Shown: positions 15,123-22,737 of the stretch, piece after piece | Layout of the letters: each line of letters begins with the position of its first letter | How positions within the stretch are numbered: the stretch's first letter is position 1 | Origin: Ruminococcus sp. UBA4350 | GTDB taxonomy: Bacteria > Bacillota > Clostridia > Oscillospirales > Ruminococcaceae | DNA: 28,832 bases | Direction: 5' to 3' | Assembly (NCBI GenBank): GCA_002394125.1 | Contig: DGSY01000048.1 | Span: 1-28,832, forward strand | Translations under genes and position numbers: made by a program | Notes under the pieces: generated by a model | The model's database searches: none | Seen by the model: only the letters and a program-made list of their open reading frames with translations | Told to the model about the DNA's origin: nothing

Positions 15123-16546
15123 AGGATGCGGTACTGCTCAGGGATGTGACCTTTCAATATGCAAACGGGGATTCGGGCGCACTGAATGAAGTCAGCATGA
15201 CAGTGCAGCACGGCGAATGCGTCCTGCTCTGCGGCGCATCCGGCTGCGGCAAAACAACAGTCACAAGGCTGCTGAACGGCCTGATCCCGCATTATTATGG
15301 GGGAGCGCTTTCCGGTGAGATCACGGTGTTTGGCAGGCAGATCCGTGAGACCGCGATCGAAGATCTTGCCGGAACCGTCGGCAGCGTATTTCAGAACCCG
15401 CGCTCGCAGTTTTTCTGTGTTGATACGACCGCGGAGATTGCCTTTGGCTGCGAGAATATGGGATTGCCGGAAGCGGAAATCAAGCAGAGACTCAGCAAGA
15501 CTGTCTCAGAGATGCACATACAGAATCTGCTGGACCGGAGTATTTTCAATCTCTCCGGCGGCGAAAAGCAGAAAATCGCCTGTGCAGGTGTTTCAGCAAT
15601 GCTGCCGGAGCTGATCGTTCTGGATGAACCGACCTCGAATCTTGATCTGGATGCGATCGCGGAGCTGCGGACGGTCATTGCTGCATGGAAAGCGCAGGGC
15701 AAAACGGTCATCATTGCGGAGCATCGGCTGGGATGGCTCTCCGGACTCTGCGACAGAGTTCTCTTTATGGAAAAAGGCCGCATCTCTGCGGAATATGCAG
15801 GTGATGCGTTCTTTTCGTTTACTGCCGAAAAGCTGAATGGAATGGGGCTTCGCGCTTTTCGTGCGTCGCGGAATTATCTGGAATCAAAGCCCGGACTGCA
15901 TTGCATCAGACCTTTCGAGAGTGCCGGCAGCATTTCACTGACTGACTTCAAATTCAGCTACGGGAAGCATACGGCGCTGAATATCAGAAATCTGAATCTT
16001 CCGGCCGGCTCTGTGACTGCAATCGTCGGACACAACGGCGCGGGCAAATCGACATTTACAAGATGTCTCTGCGGACTGCAAAAGGGATTCAAAGGCCGCG
16101 TCAGCATCGGCGGAAAAATGCTTCGGCCGAAGGACATGATGCAGCTTTCGTATATGGTCATGCAGGATGTCAATCATCAGCTTTTTGCGGAGACCGTCCT
16201 TGAAGAGGTGCTGCTCGGCGCGGAGGAATCGGAGAAGGATAAAGCGCTTTCTGTTCTGGAAAAGCTGGATATTGCAGAATATAAGGATCGCCATCCGATG
16301 TCTCTCTCCGGCGGACAGAAGCAGCGTACTGCGATCGCTTCCGCACTGCTAGCCGGAAAAAAGCTTTTGGTATTGGATGAGCCGACAAGCGGGCTGGATT
16401 TCCGGAGCATGAAATCTGCCGCAGCACTTCTTCGTTCACTCGGCCGCGATATTACGGTACTGATCGTAACGCATGACAATGAACTGATCGACCGATGCTG
16501 TACGCATATGCTCCATATTGAGAACGGTTCGATTGCACCTGACTGA
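15119..16546 (+). CDS. ecfA: ECF transporter double ATPase (fused EcfA-EcfA')
   Basis: A 475-residue cytoplasmic protein with two ABC ATPase domains in tandem. Domain 1 (about 1-235) has Walker A GASGCGKTT (39-47), LSGGEKQ and Walker B LIVLDEPTSNLD. Domain 2 (about 268-475) has Walker A GHNGAGKST (304-312), LSGGQKQ and LLVLDEPTSGLD. The fusion replaces the separate EcfA and EcfA' subunits. The start at 15119 forms the ATGA overlap with EcfT behind GGGGTGGTG; upstream in-frame starts lie inside ecfT. It is the last gene of the operon, and I see no clear terminator before the next promoter, so some read-through into the symporter gene is possible. Confidence 0.92.
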   Translation: MKDAVLLRDVTFQYANGDSGALNEVSMTVQHGECVLLCGASGCGKTTVTRLLNGLIPHYYGGALSGEITVFGRQIRETAIEDLAGTVGSVFQNPRSQFFCVDTTAEIAFGCENMGLPEAEIKQRLSKTVSEMHIQNLLDRSIFNLSGGEKQKIACAGVSAMLPELIVLDEPTSNLDLDAIAELRTVIAAWKAQGKTVIIAEHRLGWLSGLCDRVLFMEKGRISAEYAGDAFFSFTAEKLNGMGLRAFRASRNYLESKPGLHCIRPFESAGSISLTDFKFSYGKHTALNIRNLNLPAGSVTAIVGHNGAGKSTFTRCLCGLQKGFKGRVSIGGKMLRPKDMMQLSYMVMQDVNHQLFAETVLEEVLLGAEESEKDKALSVLEKLDIAEYKDRHPMSLSGGQKQRTAIASALLAGKKLLVLDEPTSGLDFRSMKSAAALLRSLGRDITVLIVTHDNELIDRCCTHMLHIENGSIAPD

Positions 16547-16565
16547 TCGGAGACACAGAAACCAC

Positions 16566-16594
16566 TTGAAAAAACGTGCGTTTTATGTTATAAT
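16566..16594 (+). promoter_or_regulatory. Sigma-A promoter of the AGCS symporter gene
   Basis: TTGAAA (16566-16571), 17 bases, TATAAT (16589-16594), with TG one base ahead of the -10 (extended -10). It lies 30 bases upstream of the start codon. Confidence 0.85.
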
Positions 16595-16624
16595 AGAAAC
16601 ATTCTGAAATAAGGAACGGTGTAA

Positions 16625-18046
16625 ATGGAACGACTCAATGAAATCATCTCGGAAATTGACGGCTATGTATGGGGAATACCGCTGATCCTGCTGATTTTGT
16701 TCTGCGGCATTTTCCTGACAGTTCGGATCGGATTATTACAGGTCAGACGGCTCGGCCTTGCGCTGAAATATATGGTGAAGAACGAGGAGGGCGGAACAGG
16801 CGAGGTTTCCAGCTTTGCGGCACTTTGTACCGCGCTTTCCGCGACTGTCGGAACCGGAAATATCGTCGGTGTCGCAACTGCGATTGCTGCGGGCGGTCCC
16901 GGCGCTTTGTTCTGGATGGAGATTGCTGCATTTTTCGGAATGGCTACAAAGTATGCAGAGGGACTTCTCGCGATCAAATTCCGCCAGACAGACCAAAACG
17001 GCAATATCCTCGGCGGCCCGTTTTATTATATTGAAAACGGTCTCGGAAAAAAGCATCGCTGGCTCGGCAAGGTGTTTGCCGTGTTCGGTCTGCTGGCCGG
17101 ACTGATGGGCATCGGAACGATTACCCAGATCAACGGCATTACCTCCGCCGCCGAAAACTTCTTCGACCCGCAGATGATGCATACCGTTGAGATTATCGGA
17201 AAGCAGTTCTCTTTGACGACAGTCATCGCAGGCGCGGTCATTACGATTCTTGTCGCGCTCATCACAATCGGCGGACTGAAGCGCATTGCGGCTGTCACGG
17301 AGTTCGTTGTTCCCGCAATGATCTTTGCATATGTCGGATGCTGTCTCATCATCATCTTTACTCATATCACGGAGATCCCTGCGGCGATATCGACGATCGT
17401 CACAAGCGCATTTGATACCCGTGCAATTACGGGAGGACTGGCCGGAACAGCGATCGTTCTTGCGATGCGAAGCGGCATTGCAAGAGGTATTTTCTCGAAT
17501 GAAGCAGGTCTCGGCTCTGCGCCGATCGCCGCTGCCGCAGCACAGACCAATGAGCCCGTCCGGCAGGGTCTTGTCACAATGACCGGCACATTCATTGACA
17601 CGATCCTTGTCTGCACGATGACCGGTCTGTCAATCGTCATGGCCGGAAGCTATGCGAAAGAGGAGCTTGCAGGCGTCGCGATCACGACGGATGCATTCCG
17701 TTACGGACTGCCGTTTCCGGAGAGCTTATCCGCATTCATACTGATGATCTGTCTGGCAGTATTCGCATTCACAACGATCCTCGGCTGGAATTACTATTCC
17801 GAACGCTGCCTGTCTTATCTGACCGGATCGCATAAAGGCGTGACGGCTGCATACCGTGTGATCTATGTTTTGGCTGTCTGCATCGGCCCGTATCTGACGG
17901 TTGAGGCAGTCTGGAATCTCGCTGATATCTTCAACGGACTGATGGCTCTGCCGAATGTCATTGCACTTCTGCTTCTGTCCGGTGTTGTTGTCAGAGAAAC
18001 GAACGATTTCTTCCGGCGGAAAAAGGCCGGAGAGATCAATGACTGA
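16625..18046 (+). CDS. AGCS family sodium:alanine/glycine symporter
   Basis: A 473-residue inner-membrane protein that takes up small neutral amino acids with sodium. It has the family's usual length and ten or more hydrophobic helices. Recognisable family segments are ALCTALSATVGTGNIVGVATAIAAGGPGALFWM (from about 66), IKFRQTDQNGNILGGPFYYIENGLG and RSGIARGIFSNEAGLGSAPIAAAAAQTNEPVRQG (around 288-320). AAGGAA at 16611-16616 precedes the ATG. It is transcribed from its own promoter and ends at the bidirectional terminator facing the minus-strand cluster. The exact amino acid (alanine, glycine or glutamine) is not decided by sequence. Confidence 0.95.
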   Translation: MERLNEIISEIDGYVWGIPLILLILFCGIFLTVRIGLLQVRRLGLALKYMVKNEEGGTGEVSSFAALCTALSATVGTGNIVGVATAIAAGGPGALFWMEIAAFFGMATKYAEGLLAIKFRQTDQNGNILGGPFYYIENGLGKKHRWLGKVFAVFGLLAGLMGIGTITQINGITSAAENFFDPQMMHTVEIIGKQFSLTTVIAGAVITILVALITIGGLKRIAAVTEFVVPAMIFAYVGCCLIIIFTHITEIPAAISTIVTSAFDTRAITGGLAGTAIVLAMRSGIARGIFSNEAGLGSAPIAAAAAQTNEPVRQGLVTMTGTFIDTILVCTMTGLSIVMAGSYAKEELAGVAITTDAFRYGLPFPESLSAFILMICLAVFAFTTILGWNYYSERCLSYLTGSHKGVTAAYRVIYVLAVCIGPYLTVEAVWNLADIFNGLMALPNVIALLLLSGVVVRETNDFFRRKKAGEIND

Positions 18047-18074
18047 TAATGCCTTCTGCAACCTAACAAAAAAG

Positions 18075-18110
18075 AAACAGCACCGATCCGCAGCCAGATC
18101 GGTGCTGTTT
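18075..18110. terminator. Bidirectional terminator between convergent genes
   Basis: A perfect 14-bp stem (18075-18088 with 18097-18110, arm AAACAGCACCGATC) with an eight-base loop. The plus strand continues into a T-rich tail (TTTTATATT); the minus strand reads TTTCTTTTTTG after the stem. It serves both the symporter gene and the dockerin gene at 18130. Confidence 0.92.
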
Positions 18111-18129
18111 TATATTCATTTGAAACACA

Positions 18130-20526
18130 TCATTTCATGAGAAGAAAAGCTTTGAGATGTGAGAGATCGTTCGCATTGAGCAGACCGTCGCCGTTCACAT
18201 CTGCGGCCTTCCATGCAGGAATACTATTCGTCTGCGTGAGCAGGTATTCCCGCAGTAAAACGGCATCCTCATTTGTAAGCGCTCCGTCGGCATTGACATC
18301 ACCCTGCGGTCCGTTTTCGTAAACGGTCAGTACCTCACAGATATCTGCTGTCTTGACGGTTCCGGCAGGGGAGGTGATCTGAACACTGTAGGTTCCGGCA
18401 TCTGCGGCAGATACGCCCCGCAGGGTTAGCTGCTGTGCATTTGCTCCGGCAATCGGTTTGCCGTCATGCAGCCAGACATATGCCGCATCGCCTGCGCCAT
18501 GCAGCACATTAAGCGTCAGCGATTCACCAGCGAAAAGCGACACCTGCTTTTTTGCGGTATAGACCGGAAATTCTCCGTTCAGCGTGTATTCCGCTGCACG
18601 GACATCCGAGAGCAGCTTCCAGTCATTTGCGCTGTCCTGAAGGAAGAAACGCAGGCCGGTCAGCTTTGTTCCAAGAGAAAGCCCCATGACATCGCCCAGC
18701 GGGATGCGGAATTCAGAAACACCCTCGCCGCGCTGATGCACAACACCCTCCGGCGTTCCGTGATTGAAATAGACAAAACCGTTCGAGGCATAATACAGCC
18801 AGTAATCGGCATCATTCGCGGTGTTCTTGAAGCTGATATTGCAGACCGGTGCATCCGCCTGCGCATCAAACAGCGCACGGATATAAAGATACTGCTCATC
18901 GTTTGTGATATACAGCTTTCCGGTTTCCGTTTCTGCGCGAAGCAATGTATCGTCGGTCTCGCCGGCATTCGAGACTGCACCGTCTGCGATCTGTTGTCCG
19001 TTTACCGTACAGAAGCTGCCGTCAGCGGGGGCTCCGCCGATCTCGGCAAGCGCCGCCTGCGTCCGTGCGGCGGGATCATTTGATGCAGTGATCTTTACCG
19101 TTCCGAGGTAATTTGCGCCGAGCGCTGCGTTCCAGATATCGGCATTTGCAAACCGGACTGAACGCATGGAAAGCTGATCAATGGTATTATCTCCGACCGA
19201 CAGCTTCAGATAAACATTCCAGTCGCCGGGAGCCAGACCGCCGGGAAGCTGCATATGCAGCGATTCCTCTGCGGTCGAGCAGGAACGCCAGAGGCGTGAA
19301 TCCAGATGCAGCGGCGCACGGTAATAGCATCCGCCGGATTCGAGCATAAGCTCCGCTTTCTGTTCGCGGATCGGGTTTGCAAAGCCCGTGTTTTCCACTG
19401 TAAACGGAATATCCAGCACAGAGCCCTGCGCTGCTGAATCCGGCAGATCTGCGCTGCGCAGGACAAAGCGGTAGCCGAGGTGATCACGAATAAATTTGAA
19501 TACTGGCTGACCGTAATACGCGCTGTTATCCACACCGGAAACATCGTATTCCGAACCGAATGTATAATTCTTGTATAAATGGAAAATATTGCTGTTGATA
19601 TAGGACAGATGCGTCCGGTACATTTCCGGTATCGCATTCTCCGGCAGATAAGTATCGTATTTCTGTGCAAATTCCAGATTGCCGGAAAACTCGCCGCCGA
19701 AATAACTGGTCACTGCCTGTCGGCCGAGCCATGCGGTTTCATCCGCACGGTTTGAATATGTGCCGAGGTCACTGTCCGAGCCCATATAGCCGTCATCGTA
19801 AAGCCCGACACGGGCTGCTTTGCTGCCCGGTTCGGAGACCCATTCCCCCAGTCCGGAAACAGGAATGCCGGCCCACTGTGCAAAGATATTCGGTGTTCGC
19901 ACCGTGACGGGAATCGGATCGGGTACAGCATCGAGCAGCAGATCAAGCAGCTCCGCTTTCTGTGAGAGTGAACAGTATTTCCCGCCCCACTGCTCGCCGT
20001 AGCAGCCGACAAATCCGCTTTCTACGTACATTATAATATCTGCATAATCCGTGAATATCCCGCTGTCAGCGATCTGCTGCAAATGCGTTTTGAGCATATC
20101 AAATGTTGCAGGCTCCGGATCGCGTGTGCCGTCATCGTCATAACGGAACCGCATCGCGACGGTGCATCCGTTCCGGCGGCAATTATCCAGTGTTCCGCGC
20201 AGTCCGGCGAAAAATGCATCATCCAGCGGATAGTCGGTGCCGGTCGTATAGTTTCCGTCCGCATCCGTCGTACCGTTTTCGCCGGAGGAAAATGCGCCGA
20301 TATCAATAAACATCAGCACAAGCGCTCCGGTCGGATTCTTCACCGGCGTATTGCCCGGCGCACAGCGGTACCACAGCGTTGAGGTATAGCCCATGCCCGG
20401 ATTATTCAGCGTTTCCGTTGTCTCGGCGAATGAGATGCTTTCAGCGGCAGCAGGCAATACCGGCAGACAGGTGCAGATCATCGCCGCGCTGCACAACAGA
20501 GCTGCGGCTTTTCGGAATAATCGCAT
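18130..20526 (-). CDS. Secreted DUF4874/DUF4832 protein with Ig-like domain and C-terminal dockerin
   Basis: A 798-residue exported protein, probably a cellulosome component. Signal peptide about 1-28 (AAA-ES cleavage). Residues about 33-210 match DUF4874 (NPGMGYTS near 42, GFVGCYGEQWG near 171). About 230-470 match DUF4832 (LGEWV, GLYDDGYMGSDSDLGTYSN near 241-259). These paired domains are thought to be TIM-barrel glycosidase-like, but no activity is established to my knowledge. About 530-645 resembles a DOMON/CBM9-type sugar-binding sandwich, about 655-735 is Ig-like, and 740-798 is a type I dockerin with calcium loops beginning at D743 and D776. GAAGGTG precedes the ATG at 20526. It lies 36 bases after the AAA/CYTH gene with no promoter visible, so it may be the last gene of the recombination operon. 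Confidence 0.87.
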   Translation of the reverse strand: MRLFRKAAALLCSAAMICTCLPVLPAAAESISFAETTETLNNPGMGYTSTLWYRCAPGNTPVKNPTGALVLMFIDIGAFSSGENGTTDADGNYTTGTDYPLDDAFFAGLRGTLDNCRRNGCTVAMRFRYDDDGTRDPEPATFDMLKTHLQQIADSGIFTDYADIIMYVESGFVGCYGEQWGGKYCSLSQKAELLDLLLDAVPDPIPVTVRTPNIFAQWAGIPVSGLGEWVSEPGSKAARVGLYDDGYMGSDSDLGTYSNRADETAWLGRQAVTSYFGGEFSGNLEFAQKYDTYLPENAIPEMYRTHLSYINSNIFHLYKNYTFGSEYDVSGVDNSAYYGQPVFKFIRDHLGYRFVLRSADLPDSAAQGSVLDIPFTVENTGFANPIREQKAELMLESGGCYYRAPLHLDSRLWRSCSTAEESLHMQLPGGLAPGDWNVYLKLSVGDNTIDQLSMRSVRFANADIWNAALGANYLGTVKITASNDPAARTQAALAEIGGAPADGSFCTVNGQQIADGAVSNAGETDDTLLRAETETGKLYITNDEQYLYIRALFDAQADAPVCNISFKNTANDADYWLYYASNGFVYFNHGTPEGVVHQRGEGVSEFRIPLGDVMGLSLGTKLTGLRFFLQDSANDWKLLSDVRAAEYTLNGEFPVYTAKKQVSLFAGESLTLNVLHGAGDAAYVWLHDGKPIAGANAQQLTLRGVSAADAGTYSVQITSPAGTVKTADICEVLTVYENGPQGDVNADGALTNEDAVLLREYLLTQTNSIPAWKAADVNGDGLLNANDLSHLKAFLLMK

Positions 20527-20562
20527 TTAAAACACCTTCTTTTGCTTACCGTAGAATTTGAA

Positions 20563-21654
20563 TCAGCGGGGGAGCTTTGCAAGCGAATAGTTTTTGTAAG
20601 CGGGATCATCCGTGACCTCCCGGATAATATGCAGCTTATCCGGAAAACGGATCTCCTCCGCTTCATCACGCAGCTCGATCTCAACGATTGCCTTATCGTC
20701 CCAGAACGGATAAATGTCGATCTCGAAATACTGATTGTCAAAAGTGAGACAGTACCGGTCTTTTCTGATCTGGCGCATGGATGTATCCGCATTCATCAAA
20801 AGCTGCAAATACTCTTTTTCAGATAGTCTGCGCTCCAGCTCCAGCCGTTTGAGCGGAGAAATACTGTGCTTTACTGTCTGAAAGTAGATATAATGCCCGT
20901 CAGTACCGCGCTGCCTTACGCGGACTTCATCATTGTCATCAGAGTACAGATAGGTCTGTATAATATTGATCTTTTCACAGTTCGGCAGCGATCTGAGCCA
21001 ATCGAGATCCGGATATTCGATCAGGAATTTCCGTTCGATCTCGAAGGGTTCAGGTTCACCCAGAAAGCATGAGATCTCGGCAATCAGACGCTTCATTTTT
21101 GCGTCGAAATCCGTAGAATTGTCGATCATGCGAAGATGCGGATGACCCGTCCATGCGGAGATCAGCTTATCATCAAGAGCAGCTGCCTCCTCAATCGTCT
21201 CTGTTCTGGCAGTGTTGTTCGCGGTTGTATAGAATTCCTCTGCGCCCTTTGCGGCAGTCACAAGATGAAACACTGCATCATAGCTGTCCCGCAAATCAAC
21301 CTCATTTGTTCCCAGCTCTTCCAGTAAATCTGCAAATTCCTGCGCACTCATATAGGCTTTATTATCCAGCGCACCGCGGTCGCAAACGATCAGCACTTTA
21401 TCCGTCTGCATAGTTTTTGCGGCCTGCTCATAGATTATCTGCTTCTGAATCTGAAGTCTAAGCAGACTGCTCTGAAAATCCCGGTTCGATCCGCAGCTCC
21501 ACGGTGCAATGCCGCCGGTGATCAGCTCAGTCGCTGTCTCCGGAATAAAAAGAACTGTGTAGCCCTTTTGTGTAAACGTGGACTGAATCCGGCTCATTGC
21601 CGTTGTCTTTCCGGCGCAGGGGCCGCCGGTGATTACAATTTTATTGATTTCCAT
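20563..21654 (-). CDS. AAA_28 P-loop NTPase fused to CYTH (triphosphate tunnel) domain
   Basis: A 363-residue cytoplasmic protein. Residues 1-195 form an AAA_28/NadR-like P-loop domain with Walker A GGPCAGKTT (10-18) and a CDRGALDNKAYM segment near 91-102. Residues about 203-360 form a CYTH domain whose first strand carries ExExK (E205, E207, K209), with further tunnel residues in VRVRQRG (244-250), ELERR (272-276), EID (311-313) and EIE (325-327). CYTH enzymes hydrolyse or use triphosphate compounds; the same two-domain order occurs in the animal TTD14 proteins. The bacterial substrate is unknown. AGGAG at 21664-21660 precedes the ATG. It follows the DHH phosphoesterase by 59 bases on the same strand, so a role in nucleotide metabolism is plausible. 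Confidence 0.85.
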   Translation of the reverse strand: MEINKIVITGGPCAGKTTAMSRIQSTFTQKGYTVLFIPETATELITGGIAPWSCGSNRDFQSSLLRLQIQKQIIYEQAAKTMQTDKVLIVCDRGALDNKAYMSAQEFADLLEELGTNEVDLRDSYDAVFHLVTAAKGAEEFYTTANNTARTETIEEAAALDDKLISAWTGHPHLRMIDNSTDFDAKMKRLIAEISCFLGEPEPFEIERKFLIEYPDLDWLRSLPNCEKINIIQTYLYSDDNDEVRVRQRGTDGHYIYFQTVKHSISPLKRLELERRLSEKEYLQLLMNADTSMRQIRKDRYCLTFDNQYFEIDIYPFWDDKAIVEIELRDEAEEIRFPDKLHIIREVTDDPAYKNYSLAKLPR

Positions 21655-21713
21655 TCTCTTCTCCTATGTCATATTCAATTATACAGACCGTATCCTGCCG
21701 GTCGGATGGTTAT

Positions 21714-22703
21714 TCACAGAGATGCCAATACTTTTGCGCAGTACTGTTCAATTTCCTCCAGCACAAGCGCCGGCTCCTTTTTCCGAAAGCCGCCGGCTGC
21801 CTGGAGATGTCCGCCGCCGCCGAAATGTTCTGCGATGGCTTTCGCGGAGATCGCACTGTCAAATGATTTGATCGAAAAGCGTGTCTGCCCCTCCGGATTA
21901 TCAGGCGGATACTCACGGATCACGACAGTAATGCGGGCGGTCGCAACCACATCAAAAAGATTGTTGATATTCTGCAAATCCGGCGAATTCTGCGAATCTA
22001 TGTTTTCATCATGCAGATCCTGCAGGGTGATCAGTCCGGCTGCGAGCTGCTCATCGCAGAGGAGATGCATTTTTCTGAAAATACGCAGTTCCAGATTTAT
22101 CCGATTCTTCGTTTTGATTTGTGTGTAACGTCTGCCGATCTCAAACAGGTCAATCCCGCACTGCGCGAGCTTTGCTGCTGTTTGTATGGAATCAGCATTC
22201 GTGCTAGGCGTGCAGAAGCGGTTGGTATCCGTGACCAATGCAGTATAGAGAAGCTCGGCAATCTGCTTCGTGACCGCAACACCGAGCATTTCAGCGATCT
22301 CCAGAATCAGCTCGCTGCACGCGCTGCGGTTCGGCTGCACATACTCGTGATCCGCTTGTGTAAATTCACTGCCGTGATGGTCTATCCAGAAGCTGTAATG
22401 CTTATTCGTGAATGTAAGACCTGTGCGCTCCCGATCCTTGCAGTCTACTGCGATAAACTTTGTCTGCGCGTCCAGCGTATCCATCGGTATGCCGTCTGTC
22501 AGGCTGCGGAACTGACCCGGCACCGGATCATGCCCGCAGACCGCAGTTTTCGCGCCGGCTGCGCGAAGAATCAGTGCGAGCGCATAGGCAGATCCAATGC
22601 AGTCACCGTCAGGGTTGATGTGATACACAATACAAAACTGCGCATTCTCCGCTGTAACGGCAGAACGAAGATGGTTCACAAATTCATCGAGCTTTTCTAA
22701 CAT
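21714..22703 (-). CDS. DHH/DHHA1 phosphoesterase (NrnA-like)
   Basis: A 329-residue cytoplasmic phosphodiesterase of the NrnA type, which degrades very short RNA, cyclic dinucleotide linear products or pAp. The N-terminal DHH domain has HINPDGDCIGS (28-38) and DHH at 108-110 for two manganese ions; a third acid, TDT near VTDTNRF, is present. The C-terminal DHHA1 domain has the substrate loop GGGGHLQAAGG (295-305). Start at 22703 (MLEKLDEF) is chosen because GGAAAGGG lies at 22718-22711, seven bases upstream; in-frame ATGs further up overlap that site or run towards addA. It starts 34 bases after addA on the same strand. Confidence 0.92.
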   Translation of the reverse strand: MLEKLDEFVNHLRSAVTAENAQFCIVYHINPDGDCIGSAYALALILRAAGAKTAVCGHDPVPGQFRSLTDGIPMDTLDAQTKFIAVDCKDRERTGLTFTNKHYSFWIDHHGSEFTQADHEYVQPNRSACSELILEIAEMLGVAVTKQIAELLYTALVTDTNRFCTPSTNADSIQTAAKLAQCGIDLFEIGRRYTQIKTKNRINLELRIFRKMHLLCDEQLAAGLITLQDLHDENIDSQNSPDLQNINNLFDVVATARITVVIREYPPDNPEGQTRFSIKSFDSAISAKAIAEHFGGGGHLQAAGGFRKKEPALVLEEIEQYCAKVLASL

Positions 22704-22737
22704 ATGCATTCCCTTTCCGAACATTTTTCTTTTGGGA

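Noticed and set aside
21678..21683. Minus-strand TATAAT between the DHH gene and the AAA/CYTH gene.
   Set aside because: No -35 at 16-18 bases (TCCGAC) and no proper extended -10, so a separate promoter for the AAA/CYTH gene is not supported.
21710..21718. Another TTATTCACA (DnaA-box-like) at the end of the DHH gene.
   Set aside because: A single copy at the 3' end of a coding region with no partner site; a chance occurrence is likely.
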